Below, piece by piece: positions 1 through 6,167 of a DNA stretch of 6,660 nt. The notes beneath the pieces were generated by a model. It saw only the letters and a list, made by a program, of their open reading frames with translations, did not search any database and was not told the origin of the DNA. Within the stretch, counting starts at the first letter, position 1. Each line of letters starts with the position of its first letter. The position numbers were made by a program, and so were the translations under genes. This stretch comes from Sideroxydans lithotrophicus (GTDB lineage: Bacteria > Pseudomonadota > Gammaproteobacteria > Burkholderiales > Sulfuriferulaceae), in the NCBI GenBank assembly GCA_022736605.1, contig DZDB01000104.1, positions 1 through 6,660 on the forward strand. Reading direction: 5' to 3'.

Positions 1-81
1 GACCGTGTTGCCGGTGACTGGGTCTATGTGCCCACTGGCACGTGCAACAAAATCGCTGGCGGTCGCGTCGTCCTCAAATAA
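1..81 (+). CDS. bufA1: DUF2282 bufferin precursor (BufA1/HvfA-like), 3' end only
   Basis: This is the last 26 codons of a frame that enters from the left edge and stops with TAA at 79-81. The tail reads DWVYVPTGTCNKIAGG followed by RVVLK. The W-x-Y/F-V-P-x-G-T-C run before a Gly-Gly is the typical C-terminal signature of DUF2282 proteins. These are small exported precursors with an N-terminal signal peptide and about four conserved cysteines, of which the Cys in GTC is the last. In characterised members (bufferin 1, Haemophilus HvfA) an MNIO enzyme converts cysteines into copper-binding heterocycles and the product sequesters metal in the periplasm. The genes that follow (DUF692, DUF2063, DoxX) are the standard partners and strongly support the call. 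The signal peptide, the other cysteines and the promoter lie outside the window, so the exact subtype and metal cannot be read. Confidence 0.82.
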   Translation, partial: DRVAGDWVYVPTGTCNKIAGGRVVLK

Positions 82-91
82 GAAGTTGTCG

Positions 92-109
92 GGCAGGCTT
101 CGGCCTGCC
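92..109 (+). promoter_or_regulatory. Intergenic RNA hairpin between bufA1 and bufB
   Basis: A perfect 7-bp stem, GGCAGGC (92-98) and GCCTGCC (103-109), closes on a TTCG tetraloop with a C-G closing pair, the exceptionally stable cUUCGg type. It starts 10 bases after the precursor stop codon and ends 14 bases before the bufB ATG. No run of T follows (the next bases are AGATCCTTC), so it is not a canonical intrinsic terminator. The likely role, by inference, is to protect the 3' end of a processed precursor mRNA or to attenuate read-through, giving more precursor than enzyme. It also leaves little room for a ribosome binding site for bufB. Confidence 0.7.
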
Positions 110-123
110 AGATCCTTCAAATC

Positions 124-966
124 ATGATGACGACCTCATTTCAGACCCGCTGCGGCATCGGCCTGCGCGCGCCACACTACCGCGACATGCTCGCGCAGCT
201 GCCGCCCGTCGGCTTTCTCGAAGTCCACAGTGAAAACTACTTTGGTGCGGGCGGCCAGCCGCATCGTTATCTCGAACAGCTGGCTGCACATTATCCGCTG
301 TCGCTGCACGGTGTCGGGTTATCGCTGGGTTCGGCGGATGGCCTGGATACGGCGCATCTGGCCAAACTCAAAACCCTGGTCAATCGCTACCAGCCTGCGC
401 TGCTGTCCGACCATTTGTGCTGGGGCAGGGTGGGCGGGCAGCATCTGAACGACCTGCTACCGATGCCGTATACCGACGAGGCGCTCGATGTCATGGTGCG
501 CAATGTGTCGCAGGCGCAGGATTATCTCGGCCGCAGCCTGTTGGTGGAGAATATTTCCAGTTATCTGCAGTTTGTCGATACCGATAGAACAGAAGCCGAT
601 TTTTTGCTTGAGCTGGCACAGCGCAGCGGCTGCGGCATCCTGCTCGACGTCAATAATCTTTACGTCAACGCGGTCAATTTTGGCAGTGATGCAGCGGCGT
701 TCATCACCGCCATGCCGCCCGGCGTCGTGGGCGAAATCCACCTGGCTGGATTTGAAGCGGGCGGCGATTGCCTGATCGACACGCACAGCCGCCCGGTATG
801 CGAAGCAGTATGGGCACTGTATCAACTCGCGCTAAATCATCTCGGCGCAGTGCCCAGCCTGATCGAATGGGACAGCGATATTCCGCCGCTCGCCACACTG
901 CTGGCAGAAGCCGCCCGAGCACAAGGCTTTTTGGACAGGGAGATGAACCATGCCTGCGCTGCGTGA
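124..966 (+). CDS. bufB: MNIO-family (DUF692) peptide-modifying iron enzyme BufB
   Basis: A 280-residue protein of normal family length with a TIM-barrel fold. Multinuclear non-heme iron-dependent oxidative enzymes use two or three iron ions and O2 to rearrange cysteine side chains of a precursor peptide, here presumably the upstream DUF2282 protein, in the cytoplasm before export. Visible motifs in order: GIGLRAPHY (11-19), EVHSENYF (33-40), LHGVGLSLG (61-69), SDHLCW (95-100), VENISSY (141-147), LLDVNNLYVNA (173-183), EIHLAGF (204-210), DTHS (219-222) and IEWD (247-250). Probable metal ligands by analogy with MbnB are H62, H97, E142, D175, H206, D219, H221 and E248; all are present, so the enzyme looks intact. 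The ATG at 124 (a second follows at 127) has no strong Shine-Dalgarno and sits just after a stable hairpin. The 3' end overlaps bufC by 17 bases. Confidence 0.93.
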   Translation: MMTTSFQTRCGIGLRAPHYRDMLAQLPPVGFLEVHSENYFGAGGQPHRYLEQLAAHYPLSLHGVGLSLGSADGLDTAHLAKLKTLVNRYQPALLSDHLCWGRVGGQHLNDLLPMPYTDEALDVMVRNVSQAQDYLGRSLLVENISSYLQFVDTDRTEADFLLELAQRSGCGILLDVNNLYVNAVNFGSDAAAFITAMPPGVVGEIHLAGFEAGGDCLIDTHSRPVCEAVWALYQLALNHLGAVPSLIEWDSDIPPLATLLAEAARAQGFLDREMNHACAA

Positions 967-1717
967 ATTGCAGGCTGATTTTGCCGCTGCACTGATGGGT
1001 GTGGGGCAGGGCAGTCACGCGAATATACGCGCAGATGGCCTGCCGGTGGCGGCGCGTATCGCCATTTACCAGAACAATACACTGAGCAATTATCTCGGCG
1101 CATTGGCCGCCGTGTATCCGGTCGTGCAAGCGCTGACCGGCGACGCCTGGTTTCACCAGCATGCGGCGTGCTATATCGCGCAAACGCCCTCATGCAGCGG
1201 TGATATTCAACTGTATGGCGAGACTTTCCCCGACTACCTCGCTCAGCTTGATGCCTTGCCCTACCTGGCCGATGTCGCGCAACTGGAATGGCACGTGCAC
1301 TGTGTTTTCCATGCCGCAGAAGCCACACCGCTCCAGCCTGCGGCGCTGGCTGGATTATCGGCAAGCGAACAGACGCGCTTGTGTTTTCAGCGCCACCCCG
1401 CCTGTCGCCTGCTCCATTCTGCCTATCCGGTTCAGCGCATCTGGGCAGTCAATCAACCGGATTATGCCGGTGATGCGCAAGTGCAGCTTGTGGACGGCGG
1501 CACGCCGCTGCTGGTTCAGCGCCAGGGTACAGAAATCCATCTGGTCAGTTTGTCTGCGCCTGCATACCAGTTGCTGCAATTGTGCCAGCAGGGACTGAAC
1601 CTGGGCGAAATACTTGACGCCATGCGGCCAGAAGACTTTAACCAGGCATTGCTTGAATGCTTCAACCAGCAGGCTTTTTCAAACTATTCCCTACAACAAG
1701 GCATCCATCATGAATAA
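950..1717 (+). CDS. bufC: DUF2063 partner protein BufC
   Basis: A 255-residue protein that pairs with DUF692 enzymes in bufferin/HvfABC-type operons. It is thought to help the MNIO enzyme recognise the precursor; the old Pfam label of putative DNA-binding domain should not be read as a transcription factor call. The N-terminal domain shows LRELQADFAAAL (4-15), RIAIYQNNTLSNYLGALAAVYP (36-57, shown in two halves: RIAIYQNNTLS and NYLGALAAVYP), DAWFHQHAACYI (65-76) and DIQLYGETFPDYL (85-97), all typical. The C-terminal part (about 160-255) is less conserved and contains a helix-rich QLLQLCQQGLNLGEIL segment, which may act as a peptide-recognition module. The ATG at 950 is preceded by AGGGAG at 937-942, a good ribosome binding site inside the end of bufB. 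The stop overlaps the start of the DoxX gene by 8 bases. Confidence 0.9.
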   Translation: MPALRELQADFAAALMGVGQGSHANIRADGLPVAARIAIYQNNTLSNYLGALAAVYPVVQALTGDAWFHQHAACYIAQTPSCSGDIQLYGETFPDYLAQLDALPYLADVAQLEWHVHCVFHAAEATPLQPAALAGLSASEQTRLCFQRHPACRLLHSAYPVQRIWAVNQPDYAGDAQVQLVDGGTPLLVQRQGTEIHLVSLSAPAYQLLQLCQQGLNLGEILDAMRPEDFNQALLECFNQQAFSNYSLQQGIHHE

Positions 1718-2168
1718 AATTTTGGGCGTGTTTCGCCCCCTCAATCTCTCGCTCGCCTGGCTCGCGCCACTCGTCGACCTTGGCATCCGACTATACGTGG
1801 CCAACGTATTTTTCAGTTCCGGGCTGGTCAAGATTCAGTCCTGGCAAAGCACGCTGACGCTGTTTGAATATGAATACGCCGTGCCGCTGTTGCCACCCGA
1901 GCTGGCCGCCTATCTGGGTACTGCTGCCGAATTGACCTTGCCGGTGCTGCTGGTACTCGGACTGGGCGGACGCTTCACCGCACTGGCGCTGTTCCTGTTC
2001 AATATTGTTGCCGCTATTTCTTATCCCGATTTGTCAGATGTCGGTCGGCAGGATCATATTTACTGGGGCATGTTGCTCGGCGTGCTCGTCGTTCATGGGC
2101 TGGGCAAGTTGTCGCTGGATTGTTTGTTGTTTCGTCGTTTCAGACGCGGGTCGAATCAGACGGCGTGA
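1710..2168 (+). CDS. DoxX-family inner-membrane protein of the bufferin operon
   Basis: A 152-residue integral membrane protein of the DoxX family, the usual fourth member of DUF2282-DUF692-DUF2063 operons. Four hydrophobic segments are visible at about residues 17-39, 66-86, 88-105 and 116-134. The first contains RLYVANVFFSSGLVKIQSW, a DoxX-type sequence. The C-terminus is basic (FRRFRRG), consistent with a cytoplasmic tail. Its biochemical role in bufferin systems is not established; a redox or membrane-insertion/export supporting role is only a guess. I chose the ATG at 1710 because AAGG at 1698-1701 is correctly spaced and the protein then starts just before the first membrane helix. The frame is open upstream to 1614, but that part lies inside bufC. 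A TATAAT element for the next unit begins 18 bases after the stop. Confidence 0.87.
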   Translation: MNKILGVFRPLNLSLAWLAPLVDLGIRLYVANVFFSSGLVKIQSWQSTLTLFEYEYAVPLLPPELAAYLGTAAELTLPVLLVLGLGGRFTALALFLFNIVAAISYPDLSDVGRQDHIYWGMLLGVLVVHGLGKLSLDCLLFRRFRRGSNQTA

Positions 2169-2185
2169 GTCGCGCAGCCTTGCGA

Positions 2186-2191
2186 TATAAT
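2186..2191 (+). promoter_or_regulatory. Candidate -10 element for the halogenase-to-glycosyltransferase unit
   Basis: A perfect TATAAT lies in the 54-base gap between the DoxX stop and the halogenase start, inside GCGATATAATCC. It is one of the few AT-rich spots here, and transcription would start near 2198. No good -35 hexamer is found: the bases 16-18 upstream are GC-rich and overlap the end of the DoxX gene. An activator-dependent promoter, or read-through from the buf operon, both remain possible. Confidence 0.45.
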
Positions 2192-2223
2192 CCGGAGGTC
2201 GATAAACACTGACCTTTTCCGGA
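2191..2223 (+). repeat. Imperfect dyad in the leader before the halogenase gene
   Basis: TCCGG (2191-2195) pairs with CCGGA (2219-2223) and GGTC (2197-2200) pairs with GACC (2211-2214), around a 10-base loop. There is one unpaired A on the left and four T on the right. The left arm touches the TATAAT element and contains GGAGG (2194-2198). That Shine-Dalgarno-like run is 24 bases from the ATG, too far to serve it. The right arm ends on the first base of the start codon. It could be an operator overlapping the transcription start or an RNA element controlling translation; chance is not excluded. Confidence 0.4.
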
Positions 2224-3566
2224 TGAAAACTGCGCTGGCCGCACCTGATGTCACCCCCATTTCCTGCGATGTTCTGGTCATCGGTGGCGGCCCGGCGGGT
2301 TCCACCGCCGCCACGCTGCTGGCCGAACGTGGCTACCAGGTCACACTGCTGGAAAAAGCCCATCACCCGCGCTTTCATATCGGCGAATCGCTGCTGCCGG
2401 CCAATCTGCCACTGCTGGCAAAACTCGGTGTTGCCGATGCAGTGAAAGCCATCGGCATGGAAAAATGGGGTGCAGAATTTGTCTCGCCCTGGCATGCGCA
2501 TCAGCAACGCTTCGAATTTGCCGATGCCTGGGATAAATCCATGCCGATGTCGTACCAGGTACGCCGCGCCGAGTTCGATGAAATTCTGATCCGCAATGCC
2601 GCAGCCAAGAACGCAACCGTAATCGAGGGCTGCCAGGTGCAGGATGTGGCGTTTTTGCCAGATGCGCAGGGTGCGGTGGTGCAGGCCCGCCACGACGATG
2701 GCCAAATTGGATCATGGCACGCCCGTTTTGTACTCGACGCCTCCGGTCGCGACACGTTTCTGGGTAATCGCCTGAAAGCCAAGCAACGCAATAAAAAGCA
2801 CAACAGCACCGCGATTTATGCACATTTTTCTGGTGCGCAGCGCAATCCAGGCAAAAATGAGGGTGATATCAGCATTTTCTGGTTTGAACATGGCTGGTTC
2901 TGGTTCATTCCGCTGAGCGATGGCACGACCAGCGTGGGTGCCGTGACCTGGCCGTATTACCTGAAAACGCGGGGTAAAAAACCGCTTGATGCTTTTTTAA
3001 ACGAGACCATCGCACTCTGCGCACCCCTTCAGGAACGTCTGAAATTCGCCCGGATGGCGTCGGCCGCCGAGGCGACCGGCAATTTCGCATATGCCTGTGA
3101 CCGCACGCATGGCGATAATTTTCTGCTGCTGGGTGACGCGTTCACCTTCATTGATCCGGTGTTTTCGTCCGGGGTGATGCTGGCGATGCAAAGCGCATTC
3201 ATGGGTGCCGAGACCGTGGATATCTGCCTGCGCAAGCCTGCACAGGCAGCCGCTGCGCTGAAAAAATTCGACCACAACGTGCGCTTCGGACCCAAGGCAT
3301 TTTCCTGGTTCATTTATCGGGTAACCAACCCCACCATGCGTGAAATGTTCATGGGCCCGCGCAATGTGTTTCGGGTCAAGGAAGCGCTGCTTTCGGTATT
3401 GGCAGGTGACGTGTTTGGCAAGACGCCGATCTGGGGCTCGGTCAGAATCTTCAAGGCCATTTATTACCTGGGCTCGCTGTTCAATTTGCGCCGCACGCTG
3501 TATGCCGCGCGCATGCGCAAGCTGAATATTCGTCCGGCGGATGATGTAACGCCAGCGTCGCGTTGA
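2223..3566 (+). CDS. Flavin-dependent halogenase-like protein (tryptophan-halogenase superfamily)
   Basis: A 447-residue FAD-dependent protein. The N-terminal Rossmann fold shows VLVIGGGPAGSTAA (17-30) and E44 in VTLLEK, followed by HHPRFHIGESLLP (47-59), a hallmark of halogenase-like flavoproteins. Further motifs are GMEKWGAEF (78-86), where K81 aligns with the catalytic lysine of phenolic halogenases, WFWFIP (225-230) fitting the WxWxIP halogenase motif, and FLLLGDAFTFIDPVFSSG (300-317) binding FAD. Such enzymes use FADH2, O2 and chloride or bromide to form HOX, which is relayed through the lysine to an aromatic ring. Relatives sit in xanthomonadin and other aryl-polyene loci, where xanthomonadins are brominated. 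The next gene should make a hydroxybenzoate, so an aryl substrate is likely. The ATG at 2223 is the only plausible start because the frame is closed at 2166-2168; its ribosome binding site is weak. Some superfamily members with these motifs are dehydrogenases or hydroxylases, so halogenation is inferred. Confidence 0.85.
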   Translation: MKTALAAPDVTPISCDVLVIGGGPAGSTAATLLAERGYQVTLLEKAHHPRFHIGESLLPANLPLLAKLGVADAVKAIGMEKWGAEFVSPWHAHQQRFEFADAWDKSMPMSYQVRRAEFDEILIRNAAAKNATVIEGCQVQDVAFLPDAQGAVVQARHDDGQIGSWHARFVLDASGRDTFLGNRLKAKQRNKKHNSTAIYAHFSGAQRNPGKNEGDISIFWFEHGWFWFIPLSDGTTSVGAVTWPYYLKTRGKKPLDAFLNETIALCAPLQERLKFARMASAAEATGNFAYACDRTHGDNFLLLGDAFTFIDPVFSSGVMLAMQSAFMGAETVDICLRKPAQAAAALKKFDHNVRFGPKAFSWFIYRVTNPTMREMFMGPRNVFRVKEALLSVLAGDVFGKTPIWGSVRIFKAIYYLGSLFNLRRTLYAARMRKLNIRPADDVTPASR

Positions 3567-3582
3567 TTGTAATCGGTTTACC

Positions 3583-4617
3583 ATGCTGACCAGCCTCAAC
3601 CTGTCGCAAGCAGCGTATCTGTTGCAACCTGCCGACTGGCAAAAGCAGTTGCTAGGGGCGGTGCGCTTTTCAGGATCAGGCAGCGTTCCGGGTTTCCCCT
3701 TGCCGCATATTGATGTGCCCATGCGCGTGCTCGACTATCAACCGGCAAGCAAACCGCCTGTGGCAATGCCGACTGCACTGTGCGAAGCCTGGCACACGGA
3801 TCAGACTTTGCAGGAAGGCCAGTCTGGCGATATTCACTATCGTTACGACGGCAGCGTCCTGTTTGGCGTCATACACTTGAACGAGCACGTTACGCCCACC
3901 GGATCCAGTCCGCTGCAACATACCACCGAGCAGGCTTATCAGCAGATATTCACACTATTGGACGCGCTGGATTATCCGCATGTCTATCGCTTCTGGAATT
4001 ACATGGCGCAGATCAACAGCCGGAGCCATGATCTGGAACGTTATCGCCAGTTCAATCTGGGGCGTCAGGCCGCTTTTATGACAAGCCGGCGTGACATTGC
4101 CGGCAATGTACCCGCAGCCTGCGCGCTGGGAACGGCAGAGGGGCCACTCAGCATAGCGTTTCTCGCGGGTCGCCCGCCCGCTGTTGCGATTGAAAATCCG
4201 CGCCAGTTGAGTGCCTGCGACTATCCACCGGATTATGGTCCGCGCAGTCCGGTTTTTTCACGCGCCAGCCTGGTTCAGCTGGACCGGCAGGTGATGCTGT
4301 TTATTTCCGGGACTGCGAGCATCGTCGGCCATGCCACGCTGCACCCGCAAGATGTGGCAGCGCAAACGCACGAAACAATGACCAACATCGAAGCTATCAT
4401 CAACGCAGCCAATCACGAATCAGCCCATGTCCGGTTTACCCTCGCACAGCTGTTTTATCGGGTGTATATCCGCCACGAAGCAGATTTGAAAACCATACAG
4501 GCCGTGTTGCAGGCACGCATCGGCTCAGGCTATTCAGCGGTGTTTCTGCAGGCGGACGTATGCCGTCAGGACCTGCTGGTCGAGATCGAGGCCAACCTTA
4601 CCGTGCCGTTTGCATGA
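3583..4617 (+). CDS. xanB2: XanB2/FkbO/Hyg5-family chorismatase (hydroxybenzoate synthase)
   Basis: A 344-residue protein of the family first labelled pteridine-dependent dioxygenase-like and now known as chorismatases, which have a YjgF-like fold. XanB2 cleaves chorismate to 3-hydroxybenzoate, the starter of xanthomonadin, and 4-hydroxybenzoate, used for ubiquinone. Family motifs seen in order: RFWNYMAQIN (136-145), YRQFNLGR (154-161), SPVFSRA (222-228), FISGTASIVGHAT (240-252) and ADVCRQDLLVEIEA (324-337) with the acidic residues E334 and E336 near the active site. Cys327 in this last motif recalls the hydroxybenzoate-forming subgroups rather than the FkbO dihydroxy-acid type, though I cannot align it here. 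The gene starts 16 bases after the halogenase stop, without a strong ribosome binding site, and its stop overlaps the next start as ATGA. A UbiC-like role in quinone synthesis is an alternative or an addition to pigment formation. The symbol is by homology only. Confidence 0.87.
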   Translation: MLTSLNLSQAAYLLQPADWQKQLLGAVRFSGSGSVPGFPLPHIDVPMRVLDYQPASKPPVAMPTALCEAWHTDQTLQEGQSGDIHYRYDGSVLFGVIHLNEHVTPTGSSPLQHTTEQAYQQIFTLLDALDYPHVYRFWNYMAQINSRSHDLERYRQFNLGRQAAFMTSRRDIAGNVPAACALGTAEGPLSIAFLAGRPPAVAIENPRQLSACDYPPDYGPRSPVFSRASLVQLDRQVMLFISGTASIVGHATLHPQDVAAQTHETMTNIEAIINAANHESAHVRFTLAQLFYRVYIRHEADLKTIQAVLQARIGSGYSAVFLQADVCRQDLLVEIEANLTVPFA

Positions 4618-5378
4618 TGCGCCATTTACTCAATGCGTACGATTACGCCGTGCTCTACCTGGGACTGTTCTGGCTCGGCATTCAGTGCCTGGGCTGGACC
4701 CTGATCGCGGTCATACTCTACCCGCTGCTGCCGCAACGCTGGGGGCGTCCGCTCGGGCGCCGCGTCATCATGGCGGCGTTTCGCGCCTATCTTGGCAGCC
4801 TCAGCCTGTCGCGCCGCTGCCGGTTTGATCTCACTGCACTGGATACCTTGCGCGACGCGCCACCCCTTATCATCGCGCCGAACCACCCCTGCCTGCTGGA
4901 TGCCGTGATGGTCATTTCGCGCCTGCCCAACGTTGCCTGCGTGCTCAAAGCCAATCTGATGAACAATGTTTTCCTCGGCGCAGGCGCACGCCTGGCACGC
5001 TATATTCGCAGTGATCCAGTGCGCAACATGGTGCATCTGGCGGTCGAAGATTTTCAGTACGGCAGCCATCTGCTGTTGTTTCCCGAAGGCACTCGTACCA
5101 CGCACGATCCGGTCAATGCGCTCAAAGGCAGCATCGGCCTGATCGCGCAACAGGCGCAGGTGCCGGTGCAAACCGTACTGATCGAAACCGACACGCGCTA
5201 TCTGAGCAAGGGGTGGACGCTGTTCCGCAAGCCGCCGATGCCGATTACTTACCGGGTGCGTCTGGGGAAACGTTTCGACCCGCCGCAAAATACCCAGCAG
5301 TTCATGACCGAACTGCATGATTATCTGGCCAACGAACTGGTGAAGTCTTCCGCGTTTCGCCCACCCGGCACACTTTGA
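4614..5378 (+). CDS. PlsC-like (LPLAT) membrane acyltransferase
   Basis: A 254-residue 1-acyl-glycerol-3-phosphate acyltransferase superfamily protein. It has a hydrophobic N-terminal segment (about 13-40) anchoring it to the inner membrane. Next come the catalytic NHxxxxD motif as NHPCLLDA (90-97, with H91 and D96) and the substrate-binding FPEGTR (156-161). Proteins of this kind recur in aryl-polyene and xanthomonadin loci, where they are thought to attach the polyenoic acid to a lipid or glyco-lipid carrier. The same reaction type in core phospholipid synthesis is an alternative but less likely in this context. The start is taken at 4614 because it forms an ATGA overlap with the chorismatase stop (4615-4617), giving translational coupling; 4617 is the second choice. 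An upstream in-frame ATG at 4560 lies wholly inside the previous gene and would add a non-hydrophobic leader not expected in the family. Confidence 0.87.
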   Translation: MMRHLLNAYDYAVLYLGLFWLGIQCLGWTLIAVILYPLLPQRWGRPLGRRVIMAAFRAYLGSLSLSRRCRFDLTALDTLRDAPPLIIAPNHPCLLDAVMVISRLPNVACVLKANLMNNVFLGAGARLARYIRSDPVRNMVHLAVEDFQYGSHLLLFPEGTRTTHDPVNALKGSIGLIAQQAQVPVQTVLIETDTRYLSKGWTLFRKPPMPITYRVRLGKRFDPPQNTQQFMTELHDYLANELVKSSAFRPPGTL

Positions 5379-5390
5379 CAACGCAATCGC

Positions 5391-6152
5391 ATGACACCTT
5401 CCACCACCCATCTCGTCCTCATCCCCAGCTACAACCCCGGCGCACAAGTCTATGCAACCGTGCGCGCAGCGCGGCAATACTGGAATCCAGTGTGGGTCGT
5501 GATCGACGGCAGCAGCGACGATACGCCTGCCGGTTTACAGGCCATGGCTGTCGCTGACAGCGGCCTGCGCGTGATTCACCTGCCGCAGAATCAGGGCAAG
5601 GGTGCCGCCGTGCTGCATGGCCTTGAGCTTGCTGCTGCCGCCGGCTACACCCACGCGCTGACGATGGATTCAGACGGCCAGCATCCGGCAGAACGCATCC
5701 CGGCCTTCATGGCTGAATCGGCGCGCACGCCAGCGGCCATGATCCTCGGTGTGCCGGTATTCGACACCAGCGCACCCAGCCTGCGTGTGAAAGGCCGCCG
5801 CGTGTCCAACTGGTGGGCCAATCTGGAAACGCTGTGGGTCGGTATCGGTGACTCACTGTTCGGCTTCCGGGTGTATCCGATTGCACCCCTGCGCGCCGTG
5901 ATGCGCCGCCAGCCCTGGATGCGGCATTTCGACTTCGACCCCGAAGCCGTGGTGCGCTTGTGCTGGCGCGGTGTGCAACCGGTCAACCTGCCCGCGCCGG
6001 TGCGCTATCTGAGCACGGAGGAGGGCGGCGTGTCGCACTTCCGCTACCTGCGCGACAACGTACTGCTGACCTGGATGCATACGCGCCTGTTTATCGGCTT
6101 TGTGCTGCGGCTGCCGGTGTTGCTGGTGCGGCATGTTCAGCATAAACATTAA
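5391..6152 (+). CDS. Family 2 glycosyltransferase (dolichol-phosphate-mannosyltransferase-like)
   Basis: A 253-residue GT-A fold protein. It opens with VLIPSYNPG (9-17), then VVIDGSSDDT (36-45), QNQGKGAAVLHGLELA (66-81), and the metal-binding DxD as MDSDGQ (92-97, D93 and D95). The LFGFRVYP segment (156-163) is close to that of polyprenyl-phosphate sugar transferases. A basic, hydrophobic C-terminus (about 226-248) suggests peripheral membrane association. It would transfer a sugar from a nucleotide donor to a lipid or aryl acceptor at the cytoplasmic face. Glycosyltransferases of this type accompany the acyltransferase in aryl-polyene and xanthomonadin clusters. The donor and acceptor cannot be read from the sequence. 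The ATG at 5391 follows the acyltransferase stop by 12 bases, so the gene is probably the last in the same transcript. No clear terminator hairpin follows. Confidence 0.88.
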   Translation: MTPSTTHLVLIPSYNPGAQVYATVRAARQYWNPVWVVIDGSSDDTPAGLQAMAVADSGLRVIHLPQNQGKGAAVLHGLELAAAAGYTHALTMDSDGQHPAERIPAFMAESARTPAAMILGVPVFDTSAPSLRVKGRRVSNWWANLETLWVGIGDSLFGFRVYPIAPLRAVMRRQPWMRHFDFDPEAVVRLCWRGVQPVNLPAPVRYLSTEEGGVSHFRYLRDNVLLTWMHTRLFIGFVLRLPVLLVRHVQHKH

Positions 6153-6167
6153 AATACTAATTCAGCC

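Noticed and set aside
92..109. Reading the bufA1-bufB hairpin as a rho-independent terminator
   Set aside because: The stem is strong enough, but no run of T follows, and the downstream partner genes have no other visible promoter in the 42-base gap.
704..1364. Minus-strand frames opposite the bufB/bufC junction
   Set aside because: The + strand genes here have conserved motifs and a good ribosome binding site; the antisense frames show no recognisable protein features.
2139..2162. Direct repeat TCAGACG near the end of the DoxX gene
   Set aside because: Two 7-base copies inside coding sequence of biased composition are easily explained by chance.
2034..3722. Several long minus-strand frames opposite the halogenase gene (for example 2034-2705 and 2997-3722)
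   Set aside because: They are shadows of a well-supported + strand gene, with Arg/His/Cys-rich composition typical of non-coding frames and no motifs.
4626..5477. Open minus-strand frame of 283 codons opposite the acyltransferase
   Set aside because: It lies antisense to a gene with clear catalytic motifs, its protein matches no family I recognise, and long antisense frames are common in GC-rich coding DNA.
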